A stretch of DNA of 64,000 nt from Comamonas koreensis (lineage in GTDB: Bacteria > Pseudomonadota > Gammaproteobacteria > Burkholderiales > Burkholderiaceae_C). The position numbers were made by a program, and so were the translations under genes. Shown piece by piece: positions 26,571 through 35,140 of this stretch. Every line of letters begins with the position of its first letter. Positions within the stretch are counted from its first letter, which is position 1. The stretch lies in NCBI RefSeq assembly GCF_014076495.1, contig NZ_CP043575.1:3162001-3226000 (forward strand). The letters are read 5' to 3'. The notes under the pieces are model-generated. The model was given only the letters and a program-made list of their open reading frames with translations. It was not told the DNA's origin and did not search any database.

Positions 26571-27470
26571 ATGGCAACTATCGCATTTATCGGCCTGGGC
26601 AATATGGGCGCGCCCATGGCCATCAACCTGGCCAAGGCCGGCCACCAGGTCCGCGCTTTTGACCTGAGCCGCGAGGCGGTGGCCAAGGTCGTGGCAGAAG
26701 GCGGCAGCGCGGCAACCAGCGCCCAGGAGGCGGTCGAAGGCGCCGAGGTCATCGTCAGCATGCTGCCCGCCAGCCAGCATGTCGAAGGCCTGTTTCTGGG
26801 CAACGGCAGCCAGGCAGGCCTGCTGCAAGGCATTGCCAAGGGCGCGCTGATCATTGACAGCTCCACCATTGCAGCAGCGACCAGCCAGAAAGTGGCCAAG
26901 GCCGCACAGGCGCTGGGCATTGGCTTTATCGATGCGCCGGTCTCCGGCGGCACCGGCGGCGCCATTGCCGGCACGCTGACCTTTATGGTCGGCGGCAGCG
27001 CAGCCGACCTGGAGCGCGCCCGTCCGCTGCTCGAGAAAATGGGCAAGAACATCTTCCACGCCGGCGATGTGGGTGCGGGCCAGACCGCCAAGATCTGCAA
27101 CAACATGCTGCTGGGCATTTTGATGGTGGGCACCAGCGAGGCGATTGCGCTGGGTGTGGCCAATGGCCTGGACCCCAAGGTGCTCAGCGAGATCATGCGC
27201 CGCAGCTCGGGCGGCAACTGGGCACTGGAGGTCTACAACCCCTTCCCCGGCGTGCAGGAAGCCAGCGCCGCCACGCGCGGCTACACCGGCGGCTTTGGCA
27301 CCGACCTGATGCTCAAGGACCTGGGCCTGGCCCAGGAAAGCGCGATGACCGTGAAGGCCAGCACCCCGCTGGGCGGCATGGCGCGCCAGCTGTATGCGGC
27401 GCACAGCATTGCCGGCCATGGCGCGGAGGACTTCTCCAGCGTCATCAAGATGCTGCAGAAAAAGGGCTGA
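26571..27470 (+). CDS. mmsB: 3-hydroxyisobutyrate dehydrogenase
   Basis: NAD-dependent dehydrogenase (299 aa) that oxidises 3-hydroxyisobutyrate to methylmalonate semialdehyde, the substrate of MmsA. The nucleotide-binding motif FIGLGNMGAPMAINLAKAGH is at residues 5-24. The substrate-site DAPVSGGTGGA lies near residue 120, and the catalytic Lys lies in GAGQTAKICNNMLLG near residue 170. The C-terminal KDLGLAQESA segment is also typical. ATG at 26571 with a good AAGGAG site. Last gene of the valine cluster; it converges on the M20 peptidase gene. Confidence 0.95.
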   Translation: MATIAFIGLGNMGAPMAINLAKAGHQVRAFDLSREAVAKVVAEGGSAATSAQEAVEGAEVIVSMLPASQHVEGLFLGNGSQAGLLQGIAKGALIIDSSTIAAATSQKVAKAAQALGIGFIDAPVSGGTGGAIAGTLTFMVGGSAADLERARPLLEKMGKNIFHAGDVGAGQTAKICNNMLLGILMVGTSEAIALGVANGLDPKVLSEIMRRSSGGNWALEVYNPFPGVQEASAATRGYTGGFGTDLMLKDLGLAQESAMTVKASTPLGGMARQLYAAHSIAGHGAEDFSSVIKMLQKKG

Positions 27471-27497
27471 ACCCCACCCCTGCTTGGAACCCGGCGA

Positions 27498-28811
27498 TCA
27501 GGGTGCGGTCGGCGGCTCCGACAGCGCCATCACCATGCGCGCGACCAGGTACAGGCGCGGCGCAATGCAGTCCAGCAGGATGTATTCGCCATACATGTCA
27601 TGCGCGCCATAGCCGCACACGCCCATGCCCTCGACCACGCCACCCCGGGTGTTGAGGGCGGCAAAAGCGGCATCGGTGCCGCCGCCCAGTGCTACGTCGT
27701 TCACATGCAGCGGCAAGCCCAGCTCCTCGCGGTAAATGGTTTGTGCCTGCGCGGCGATGCGGCGTGCGGCGTCGCTCGCCTGCATCGGCGGGCGGCGCAG
27801 CTCAAAGCGGGCCGTCACCTGGCTGCCCTCCAGCAGGCGGTTCTTGATTTTTTCCTGCACCGCATCCTGCAGCGCCTGAAAGTCCTGCGCCCGCAGCGCC
27901 CGCACATCGGCCTGCGCCTGCGCATGCGGCGGCACCACATTGCGGCTGGTGCCCGCCTGCGCGATGGTCCAGTTCAGCTTCAGGCCATTGTCGGGTTGCG
28001 ACAGATCGCGCATCTGCAGCAGCTGGTGCGACAGCTCATAGAGCGCATTCACCCCAGCCTCCGGCTTGGCACCGGCGTGGGACGATTTGCCCTGCACATC
28101 CAAAAACATGGCACCAATGCCGCTGGTGGCCAGGTGCAGGCTGCCCTGCAGGCCGCCACTCTCGAACGAGAAAATGGCATCCTGGTCGCGCGCCAGTGCG
28201 CTGATCAGCCGGCGCGAGCCCGGCGAGCTGATCTCCTCGTCGCTGTTGAACAGCACGGTAATCTCGCCAAAGCTGTCATAGCCCACCTTTTGCAGCATCG
28301 CGATGCTGTGCAGCACCAGCGCCACGCCCTGCTTTTCGTCCTCCACGCCCAGGCCGTAGACGCGATCGCCCTCAATGCGGAACGGCTGCTTGTCCACATC
28401 GCCGCGCTGGTAGACGGTGTCCATATGCGCAATCATCATGATGCGCGACTGCCCCCGGCCCTTGAAGATGGCCTGCACCATAGGGCCGACTTGCTCGGGC
28501 GTATCTTCCAGCCGCACCACATCCGTCGCCGGAATGATCTGCACCTCGCCGCCCAGTGCTTTCAGCCGCTCGGCCGCCACCTGGGCGATATAGCTCACGC
28601 CGCCATAATCGCGGCTGCCCGATTCGATATGCACCAGGTTTTTCAAGGTCGCCAGCATCGGCGTTTGCTCTGCCTGCGCAGCGGCATAGACGGCAGGCTG
28701 GGCCTGGGCGGGCATGTGGGCTTGCGTTTGGGCGTGGACGGGTGCAGCACAGGCCAGCGCGAGCCACAAGCAGTGAGCGGCAAGAGAACGGGCAGACGGT
28801 CGATCAGGCAT
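27498..28811 (-). CDS. Secreted M20 metallopeptidase (glutamate carboxypeptidase type)
   Basis: Zinc peptidase (437 aa) of the M20 family, similar to carboxypeptidase G2. A signal peptide (LAAHCLWLALACAAPVHAQ, cleavage near residue 28) directs it to the periplasm. Metal ligands are visible: His/Asp in IAHMDTVY, the bridging Asp in GLGVEDEKQG, the catalytic Glu pair in NSDEEISSPG, Glu in SFESGG, and His in GYGAHDMYGEY near the C-terminus. The dimerisation domain contains HAGAKPEAGVNALYELSHQL. ATG at 28809-28811, chosen for the signal peptide. It cleaves a C-terminal residue, perhaps glutamate, from folates or peptides; the exact substrate is unknown. Divergent from mnmC. Confidence 0.9.
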   Translation of the reverse strand: MPDRPSARSLAAHCLWLALACAAPVHAQTQAHMPAQAQPAVYAAAQAEQTPMLATLKNLVHIESGSRDYGGVSYIAQVAAERLKALGGEVQIIPATDVVRLEDTPEQVGPMVQAIFKGRGQSRIMMIAHMDTVYQRGDVDKQPFRIEGDRVYGLGVEDEKQGVALVLHSIAMLQKVGYDSFGEITVLFNSDEEISSPGSRRLISALARDQDAIFSFESGGLQGSLHLATSGIGAMFLDVQGKSSHAGAKPEAGVNALYELSHQLLQMRDLSQPDNGLKLNWTIAQAGTSRNVVPPHAQAQADVRALRAQDFQALQDAVQEKIKNRLLEGSQVTARFELRRPPMQASDAARRIAAQAQTIYREELGLPLHVNDVALGGGTDAAFAALNTRGGVVEGMGVCGYGAHDMYGEYILLDCIAPRLYLVARMVMALSEPPTAP

Positions 28812-28936
28812 GGAGCCATGATAGTACGGGTTTAACAACAAATTGTCACAAAACCGCCATCCAGGGAATGCTGCGCCGCGCGCTGGGACTGAACTCCCTA
28901 CAATCCCCCTTCTTTGAGAAATAATCTTTGCAAGCC

Positions 28937-30967
28937 ATGACTGAGACCGTGCAATGGATGGCCGACGGCACGCCCTACAGCCCCCGCTTTGGTGACCGCT
29001 ACCACAGCGAAGCCGCCCATGCACTGAGCCAGGCCGAGCAGGTGTTTCTGGCCGGCTGCGGCCTGCCCCAGGCCTGGGCGGGCCATCCGCAATGGCGCAT
29101 TCTGGAGACCGGCTTTGGCTTTGGGCTCAATTTTCTGGCCACCTGGCATGCCTGGCAGCAAGACCCGGCCCGCCCGGGCCTGCTGCATTTTGTCTCGACC
29201 GAGGCCTTTCCGATCGCAGCGGCCGACCTCTTGGCGCAGGCGCGCAAGTTTCCCCATCTGCTGCCGCTGGCCGAAGAACTCGCCGCCCAGTGGTGGGGGC
29301 TGCTGCCGGGCGTGCACCGCCTGCGCCTGGCCGGTGGCCGGGTGCTGCTCAGCCTGCTGATTGGCGACAGCCAGACCATGCTGCGCCAGCAGGAGCTGGT
29401 GGCAGACAGCATCTACCTGGACGGCTTCAGCCCTGCGCGCAACCCCGATATGTGGAGCCTGCACAGCTTGAAGGCCGTGGCACGCTGCGCCCGGCGCGGC
29501 ACCCAGCTGGCGACCTGGACCATTGCCGCCCAACTGCGCCGCGACCTGGCCCAGTGCGGCTTTGCGGTGCGCAAGGTGCCGGGCGTGCCGCCCAAGCGCG
29601 ACAACCTGCAGGCGACCTTTGCCCCCCAGTGGGAGCCGCGCAAGGCGCCGCTGTGGCCGCTGGGCGCGCAGGCCCTGCCGGCGCGGCTGGCGGGCGGCGG
29701 TGGGCACGCGGCCATTGTCGGCGCCGGCATTGCGGGAGCTGCCTGCGCGCGCCAGCTGGCGCTGCGCGGCTGGCAGGTCACCGTGCTCGATACCGCCAGC
29801 CATCCGGCCGCCGGTGCCTCTGCGCTGCCCGCTGGCATTTTTGCGCCCCATACCAGCAGCGACGACAGCCCCCTCTCGCGCATCACCCGCGCCGGCCAGC
29901 GCTGCAGCCTGCAATGGGCGCAGCAGCTCTTGCAAGCAGGGCAAGATTGGGAGATGACCGGGGTGCTGGAGCGCCGCCAGCTCGCCACGCCGCCCGATGA
30001 AACCGCTGCGCTCAGTGACAGCCCTGCGGCCGTGCCCACCCGCCGCAGCGCCCACGAGCGCCCCCCCGCCTGGAAGGACGCCTTGGCCGCGCCGGCGGCC
30101 GACTGGAGTGAAGAGGCCAGCGCCGCCACGCTAGAGGCACTGGGCTTGCCGGCCGACACCCCCGCGCTTTGGCACCCGCGCGGCGGCTGGCTGCGGCCGG
30201 CCGCGCTGGTGCAGGCGTTGCTGGACCACCCTGGCATCCATTTTGTCGGCGATGCCCAGGTACAGGCGCTCGACGCGCTGAAGACCGCCGAGGGCCAGCC
30301 GCTCTGGTCGCTGAGCGATGGCCAAGGCCAGCAATGGGCGCAGGCCGATCTGGTCGTCCTCTGCGCCGGGCCGCAATCGGCCAGCATCCGCATCAACGGC
30401 CAAAGCCTGGCCGCTGCTCAGGCGCTGCAAACCATTCTCGGGCAGGTCAGTTGGGGCCGCTATGCCGAAGGCCAGGCGCCCGCGGCCCACCAACCCGTCA
30501 ACGGCCATGGCAGCTGGGTGCCCTATTTCCGCATTGGGCAGGATGCAGACGCGGCCTGGGTCATGGGATCGAGCTTTGAGCGCGGCCAATCCGCACTGCC
30601 GCCGTCGGCCGAAGATGCCGCCGCAGCGCATGCCGGTAACGGGGCCAAGCTGCAAACCCTGCTGCCGGAAGGCCACCGGCCGGATGCCCAAGCCTTTGCG
30701 CGCGCCCAGCACTGGGCCCAGCTGCGCTGCGCATCGACCGACCGGCTGCCGCTGGTGGGCCCGCTGCTGCCCACGCAGGCCCTGCAGGCGCTGCACACGC
30801 TGCCTGAAGGCCTGGCCAGCCCCTGGGTCGCCACGGCGATGGGGTCGCGCGGTCTGACCTGGGCGCTGCTCTGCGCCGAGCTGCTGGCCGCCCGTCTGCA
30901 TGCCGAGCCCTTGCCACTGCCCAATCCGCTGGCCCTGGCGCTGGCCAGCGACCGCTACTGCAAATAA
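28937..30967 (+). CDS. mnmC: Bifunctional tRNA modification enzyme MnmC
   Basis: Two-domain enzyme (676 aa) that finishes the 5-methylaminomethyl-2-thiouridine modification at the wobble position of tRNA. The N-terminal methyltransferase (about residues 1-245) has the SAM motif ILETGFGFGLNFLATWHAW and the DUF752 core YLDGFSPARNPDMWS. The C-terminal FAD oxidase begins with AIVGAGIAGAACARQLALRG near residue 260 and ends with ATAMGSRGLTWALLCAELLA. The order (MnmC2 then MnmC1) is the usual fusion. The start is the ATG at 28937; a TTG nine bases upstream was rejected. Confidence 0.94.
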   Translation: MTETVQWMADGTPYSPRFGDRYHSEAAHALSQAEQVFLAGCGLPQAWAGHPQWRILETGFGFGLNFLATWHAWQQDPARPGLLHFVSTEAFPIAAADLLAQARKFPHLLPLAEELAAQWWGLLPGVHRLRLAGGRVLLSLLIGDSQTMLRQQELVADSIYLDGFSPARNPDMWSLHSLKAVARCARRGTQLATWTIAAQLRRDLAQCGFAVRKVPGVPPKRDNLQATFAPQWEPRKAPLWPLGAQALPARLAGGGGHAAIVGAGIAGAACARQLALRGWQVTVLDTASHPAAGASALPAGIFAPHTSSDDSPLSRITRAGQRCSLQWAQQLLQAGQDWEMTGVLERRQLATPPDETAALSDSPAAVPTRRSAHERPPAWKDALAAPAADWSEEASAATLEALGLPADTPALWHPRGGWLRPAALVQALLDHPGIHFVGDAQVQALDALKTAEGQPLWSLSDGQGQQWAQADLVVLCAGPQSASIRINGQSLAAAQALQTILGQVSWGRYAEGQAPAAHQPVNGHGSWVPYFRIGQDADAAWVMGSSFERGQSALPPSAEDAAAAHAGNGAKLQTLLPEGHRPDAQAFARAQHWAQLRCASTDRLPLVGPLLPTQALQALHTLPEGLASPWVATAMGSRGLTWALLCAELLAARLHAEPLPLPNPLALALASDRYCK

Positions 30968-30983
30968 GCGAGCGCTTTAGCGG

Positions 30984-31128
30984 GAGGGGCGAATGCGAAC
31001 GCCGTCTTCGCTCCGCCCTGTCCATGGGGTGGCCTGCGGTGCCCCCTATGCCTTTTTAGAGTGAGGGGCGGAGCAGACGCCACCTCCGCTCCGCCCTGTC
31101 TTTGGGGCGCCCTACAGCGTCCCATATG
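30984..31128. repeat. Two imperfect tandem units of about 79 bp
   Basis: Unit 1 runs from 30984 to about 31062 and unit 2 from 31063 to 31128. Both start GAGGGGCG, share an exact CGCTCCGCCCTGTC core (31009-31022 and 31087-31100) and end CCCTATG or CCCATATG. Unit 2 also has inverted arms GGGCGGAGC / GCTCCGCCC (31066-31074 and 31088-31096). Each unit is bounded by a CTTTAG- or CTTTTTAG-like word. The region lies between mnmC and the cysI promoter and has no gene. Confidence 0.7.
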
Positions 31129-31169
31129 CGATTTGCTCACTAGCATTCGCCATTTTCATATAACTCAAT

Positions 31170-31209
31170 GTCATACAGGACTGAGAAAAATGTAGTTTGA
31201 GTTTATATG
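31170..31209 (+). promoter_or_regulatory. Putative CysB-dependent promoter element of cysI
   Basis: Forty bases from GTCATA to TAGTTTGAGTTTATATG, 31/40 identical without gaps to the minus-strand segment 1604-1643 upstream of sbp. A possible -10 (TATATG at 31204-31209) has no good -35, as expected for an activator-dependent promoter. It makes an upstream ATG at 31207 an unlikely cysI start. Confidence 0.65.
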
Positions 31210-31302
31210 AAATTTTTTTACAGTACATCGCAACAGCCCAGCTCCGCCGCCATTGGGGCAGCGGGCACACCAGGGCTCGGTAGCTGCAACTTCCGCACCA
31301 CG

Positions 31303-33102
31303 ATGTACCAATACACCCCATTTGATCGCCAGTTTGTCCAGGCCCGAGCCGACCAGTTCCGTGACCAGCTCCAACGCTGGGAGACGGGCCGGCTGAGTGA
31401 AGAAGAATTCCGCCCGCTGCGTCTGCAAAACGGCTGGTATGTGCAACGCTACGCACCGATGCTGCGGGTGGCAGTGCCTTATGGCGAGATCAACTCCGCG
31501 CAGATCCGCGTGCTGGCCCGCATTGCCCGAGAGTACGACGCGCCCGACGCCCAGCTCTACCAGGATGCGCTCAAGACCCAGGGCGCGATGGGCACCACCT
31601 ACCTGCCCACCCACTACGCGCATTTCACCACCCGCACCAATGTGCAGTTCAACTGGATTCCGCTGTCCAAGTCCGCCGATGTGATGGACCTGCTCGCCAG
31701 CGTCAACCTGCACGGCATCCAGACCAGCGGCAACTGCATCCGCAACACGACCACCGATGCGCTCGCTGGCGTGGCCGTGGACGAGCTGGTCGACCCCCGC
31801 CCGTATGCTGAGTTGCTGCGCCAATGGACCACCTTGCACCCCGAGTTCGCCTTCCTGCCGCGAAAGTTCAAGATTGCGATCAGCGGCTCGCAAGAAGACC
31901 GCGCTGCCACTGGCTGGCACGATGTGGGCCTGCATCTGACGAAGAACGAAGCCGGTGAGATCGGCTTCAAGGTGTTTGTCGGCGGCGGCATGGGCCGCAC
32001 GCCCGTCATTGGCACTCCGATCCGCGAGTTTCTGCCCTGGAACCAGGTGCTCAACTACATCGAGGCGATTGTTCGCGTCTACAACGAGCGCGGCCGCCGT
32101 GACAACAAGTACAAGGCCCGCATCAAGATCCTGGTGAAGGCTGAAGGCCAGGTCTATATCGACTCGGTGGAAGAAGAGTTCCGCCAGATCGTCGAGGTCG
32201 ATGGCGGCCCGCACACCATCCCCCAGGCCGAGTTTGACCGCGTGGCGGCCTGCTTTGTGGCACCGGACCTGTCGGGCTATCCGCAGGTCAACGCCACCGA
32301 GGCCAAGCACCAGCTGACCGAGCAAGGCGTGCGTGAGCCAGCCTTTGGCCGCTGGGTGAGCCGCAATGTGCGCGCCCACCAAAACCCGCAGCTGCGCGCG
32401 GTGGTGCTGTCGTTCAAGCGCGTCGGCCAGGCACCGGGTGATGCCTCGGGCGAGCAGCTCGATGCGCTGGCCCAGCTGGTGGACCAGTTCTCAGCCGGCG
32501 AAGCCCGAGTGACCCACGACCAGAACGTGGTGCTGCCCTGGGTGCATGTGAGCCAGTTGCATGACCTGTGGCTGAAGGCCAAGGCCCTGGGCCTGGCCAG
32601 CACCAATGTGGACCTGCTGACCGACATGATCGCCTGCCCCGGCGGTGACCTCTGCGCCTTGGCCAATGCCCGCAGCCTGCCGATTGCAGCAGCCATCACC
32701 GAGCGCTACCAGGACCTGGACGAGCTCGACGACATTGGCGATATCGACCTGCATATCAGCGGCTGCATCAACAGCTGCGGCCACCACCACAGCGGCCATA
32801 TCGGCATCCTGGGCGTCGACAAGGACGGCAAGGAGTGGTACCAGATCACCGTGGGCGGCTCCGATGGTGCCACCTTGTCGGGCGCGCCCCAGGCTGGCAA
32901 GGTGATTGGCCCCTCGTTCAGCGCCGCCGAAGTGCCCGGCGTCATCGAGGCAGTCCTCTCCACCTACCGCGATCTGCGTGGCAACGGCGAGCGCTTTATC
33001 GACACCGTGCGCCGCGTGGGGCTGGATCCCTTCAAGGAAGCGGGCAAGTCCGCCCGCCTGCCCGAAGCCGCTGACACCGCCGCAGAAACCACCCAAGCCT
33101 GA
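31303..33102 (+). CDS. cysI: Assimilatory sulfite reductase hemoprotein (nitrite/sulfite reductase family)
   Basis: Siroheme and [4Fe-4S] enzyme (599 aa) that reduces sulfite to sulfide in cysteine biosynthesis. The four cluster ligands are Cys445 and Cys451 (ACPGGDLC) and Cys488 and Cys492 (SGCINSCGHHH). The siroheme/substrate region shows TNVQFNWIP and QTSGNCIRNTT near residues 112-150 and conserved basic residues. The start at ATG 31303 (MYQYTPFDRQFV) matches betaproteobacterial CysI; an in-frame ATG at 31207 adds 32 unrelated residues and lies inside the promoter element. First gene of the operon with DUF934, cysH, cysD and cysN. No CysJ flavoprotein is adjacent, so electrons probably come from another donor, perhaps a ferredoxin. 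Confidence 0.93.
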   Translation: MYQYTPFDRQFVQARADQFRDQLQRWETGRLSEEEFRPLRLQNGWYVQRYAPMLRVAVPYGEINSAQIRVLARIAREYDAPDAQLYQDALKTQGAMGTTYLPTHYAHFTTRTNVQFNWIPLSKSADVMDLLASVNLHGIQTSGNCIRNTTTDALAGVAVDELVDPRPYAELLRQWTTLHPEFAFLPRKFKIAISGSQEDRAATGWHDVGLHLTKNEAGEIGFKVFVGGGMGRTPVIGTPIREFLPWNQVLNYIEAIVRVYNERGRRDNKYKARIKILVKAEGQVYIDSVEEEFRQIVEVDGGPHTIPQAEFDRVAACFVAPDLSGYPQVNATEAKHQLTEQGVREPAFGRWVSRNVRAHQNPQLRAVVLSFKRVGQAPGDASGEQLDALAQLVDQFSAGEARVTHDQNVVLPWVHVSQLHDLWLKAKALGLASTNVDLLTDMIACPGGDLCALANARSLPIAAAITERYQDLDELDDIGDIDLHISGCINSCGHHHSGHIGILGVDKDGKEWYQITVGGSDGATLSGAPQAGKVIGPSFSAAEVPGVIEAVLSTYRDLRGNGERFIDTVRRVGLDPFKEAGKSARLPEAADTAAETTQA

Positions 33103-33120
33103 GCATTGAGCAGAACAACG

Positions 33121-33522
33121 ATGAGCATTCCGAACGATTTCCAGATCCTGGCCGCCGGCGACCACCAGCCCGCTGGCGAAGGCGACCGCAGCGTGCTGCT
33201 GCTGGCCAACGATGCCGATGCGCTGCAGGTAGCACTTGACGGCGTGGCGCGCATTGACCTCGAGTTTCCCGCGTTCACCGATGGCCGCGCGTTCAGCCAG
33301 GCCTACTTGCTGCGCCGCCGCCGTGGCTTCAAGGGCGATATCCGTGCGCTGGGCGATGTGCTGATCGACCAGCTGGTGCAGATGCACCGCACCGGCTTCA
33401 GCAGCGCGGTGCTCAAGGAAGGCGTGGACGTGGCCGATGCTGCGCGCCAGTTCGAGCGTTTTGCCGGGTTCTACCAAGGCGACGTGGAAGCCAAGCCCCA
33501 TTTTGACCAGGCTGCCGCATGA
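33121..33522 (+). CDS. DUF934 protein of the sulfate-reduction operon
   Basis: Protein of 133 aa belonging to DUF934, found almost always between cysI and cysH in beta- and alphaproteobacteria. It has no catalytic signature that I recognise. The conserved centre is IDLEFPAFTDGRAFSQAYLL, then RRRGFKGDIRALGDVLIDQL (about residues 42-82), followed by FSSAVLKEG and the C-terminal RFAGFYQGD. An accessory role for sulfite reductase has been proposed for this family from context only. The ATG at 33121 was chosen over a TTG at 33106. Its stop overlaps the cysH start by 4 bp (ATGA), so the two are translationally coupled. Confidence 0.88.
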   Translation: MSIPNDFQILAAGDHQPAGEGDRSVLLLANDADALQVALDGVARIDLEFPAFTDGRAFSQAYLLRRRRGFKGDIRALGDVLIDQLVQMHRTGFSSAVLKEGVDVADAARQFERFAGFYQGDVEAKPHFDQAAA

Positions 33523-34157
33523 GCACGACCACCCTCACCCCCCAAGAACTGGTCCGCGTGAATGCCGAGCTGGGCAAGGACGCCGCAGCCCTGGTGCGCT
33601 GGGCGCTGTCGCTGGGCCAGACCAGCATCGTGACCACCAATTTCCGCCCCTTTGAAGCGGTGATCCTGCACCTGGTGAGCCAGGTCCAGCCCGATGTGCC
33701 CGTGGTCTGGATGGACAACGGCTACAACACCGAGGCCACCTACCGCTTTGCCGACGAGGTGACGCGCCAGCTGGGGCTGAACCTGCAGATCTACCTGCCA
33801 CGCCGCTCGCGCGCCCACCGTGAAGCCGTCGAAGGCGCCACGCCCGCGCTGGATGACCCGCGCCACGCCGCCTTTACCGAAGAGGTCAAGCTCGAGCCCT
33901 TTGCCCGCGCGCTGCGCGAGACCCAGCCGCGCGTGTGGTTCACCGCGCTGCGCGCCACCGACACGGCCGTGCGTGCCCAGATGGATCCGGTCAGTCTGAA
34001 CCCCGATGGCCTCATCAAGGTCGCACCCCTGCTGCATTGGTCGTCCAAGGATCTGTACGACTACTGCGAACAACACGGTCTGCCCAACAACTTCGACTAT
34101 GTGGATCCCACCAAGGGCGAAGACAACCGCGAATGCGGCCTGCACATTGCGCACTGA
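33519..34157 (+). CDS. cysH: Phosphoadenylyl-sulfate reductase family protein
   Basis: PAPS/APS reductase (212 aa) that reduces activated sulfate to sulfite using thioredoxin. The core resembles E. coli CysH: VILHLVSQVQPDVPVVWMDN-GY, TEATYRFADEVTRQLGLNLQ, and the catalytic C-terminal ECGLH with Cys206. Only two Cys residues exist (183 and 206), so the two Cys pairs that bind the [4Fe-4S] cluster in APS reductases are absent, suggesting a PAPS-type enzyme. It is about 30 residues shorter than E. coli CysH, with a shortened loop before ECGLH. No APS kinase gene lies in the window, so substrate assignment is open. Confidence 0.88.
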   Translation: MSTTTLTPQELVRVNAELGKDAAALVRWALSLGQTSIVTTNFRPFEAVILHLVSQVQPDVPVVWMDNGYNTEATYRFADEVTRQLGLNLQIYLPRRSRAHREAVEGATPALDDPRHAAFTEEVKLEPFARALRETQPRVWFTALRATDTAVRAQMDPVSLNPDGLIKVAPLLHWSSKDLYDYCEQHGLPNNFDYVDPTKGEDNRECGLHIAH

Positions 34158-34207
34158 TATCGCCCACTGACCGCATGCAGCCCGCCCGACAAGAAAGTCC
34201 ATCCGAT

Positions 34208-35140
34208 ATGAACGCCCGTGTTGAAACCGATGTGCTCAACCACCTGAGCAACCAGCACCTCGATGCGCTGGAAGAAGAAACCATCTTTATCCTGCGCGAA
34301 GTCGCCGCCGCCTTTGAGCGCCCTGCGCTGTTGTTTTCCGGCGGCAAGGATTCGCTGGTCATGCTCAAATGCGCCGAAAAAGCCTTTGGCGCCGGCCGCA
34401 TCCCCTACCCCTTGCTGATGATCGACACCGGCCACAACTTCCCTGAAGTGACCGATTTCCGCGATCTGCGCGCCAAGGAACTGGGTGCCGATCTGATCGT
34501 GCGCAGCGTCGAGGACTCGATGGCGCGCGGCACCGTGCGTCTGGCCCACCCGGGCGAATCGCGCAATGTGCACCAGTCGGTGACCTTGCTCGAAGCGATC
34601 GAGGAGTTCCGCTTTGACGCGCTCATTGGCGGCGCCCGCCGTGACGAAGAAAAGGCCCGCGCCAAGGAACGCATCTTCAGCCACCGCGACAGCTTTGGCC
34701 AGTGGCAGCCCAAGGCCCAGCGCCCCGAACTTTGGACCCTGTTCAACACCCGCCTGGCTCCGGGCGAGCATTTCCGCGTGTTCCCGATCAGCAACTGGAC
34801 CGAGCTCGATGTCTGGCAGTACATTGCCCGCGAAAACATAGCGCTGCCTAGCCTCTACTACGCCCACCAGCGCGATGTGGTCGAGCGCAAGGGCCTGCTC
34901 GTGCCCATCACGCCGCTCACCCCCGCCCGCGACGGCGAAACGGTCGAGAGCCGCACCGTGCGCTTTCGCACCGTCGGTGACATCACCTGCACCTGCCCGG
35001 TGAGCAGCGATGCCGCCTCGGCCGACGACATCGTGCTGGAGACGCTGGCCGCCGATGTGAGCGAGCGAGGTGCTACCCGCATGGACGACAAGACCAGCGA
35101 TGCCTCGATGGAAAAGCGCAAGAAAGACGGATACTTCTGA
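34208..35140 (+). CDS. cysD: Sulfate adenylyltransferase subunit 2
   Basis: Catalytic subunit (310 aa) of ATP sulfurylase, forming adenylyl sulfate (APS) from ATP and sulfate. The PP-loop motif LLFSGGKDSLVMLKCAEKAF lies at residues 42-61, followed by PYPLLMIDTGHNFPEVTDFR and IGGARRDEEKARAKERIFSH. Residues QWQPKAQRPELW and FPISNWTELDVWQYI complete the active site. The start ATG at 34208 is internal to a longer open frame that runs through cysH in another frame. Its stop overlaps the cysN start (TGATG), so the heterodimer is made in step. Confidence 0.96.
   Translation: MNARVETDVLNHLSNQHLDALEEETIFILREVAAAFERPALLFSGGKDSLVMLKCAEKAFGAGRIPYPLLMIDTGHNFPEVTDFRDLRAKELGADLIVRSVEDSMARGTVRLAHPGESRNVHQSVTLLEAIEEFRFDALIGGARRDEEKARAKERIFSHRDSFGQWQPKAQRPELWTLFNTRLAPGEHFRVFPISNWTELDVWQYIARENIALPSLYYAHQRDVVERKGLLVPITPLTPARDGETVESRTVRFRTVGDITCTCPVSSDAASADDIVLETLAADVSERGATRMDDKTSDASMEKRKKDGYF

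Noticed and set aside
31207..31302. Upstream in-frame ATG for cysI
   Set aside because: The 32 extra residues have no family match and the ATG lies at the end of the shared promoter element.
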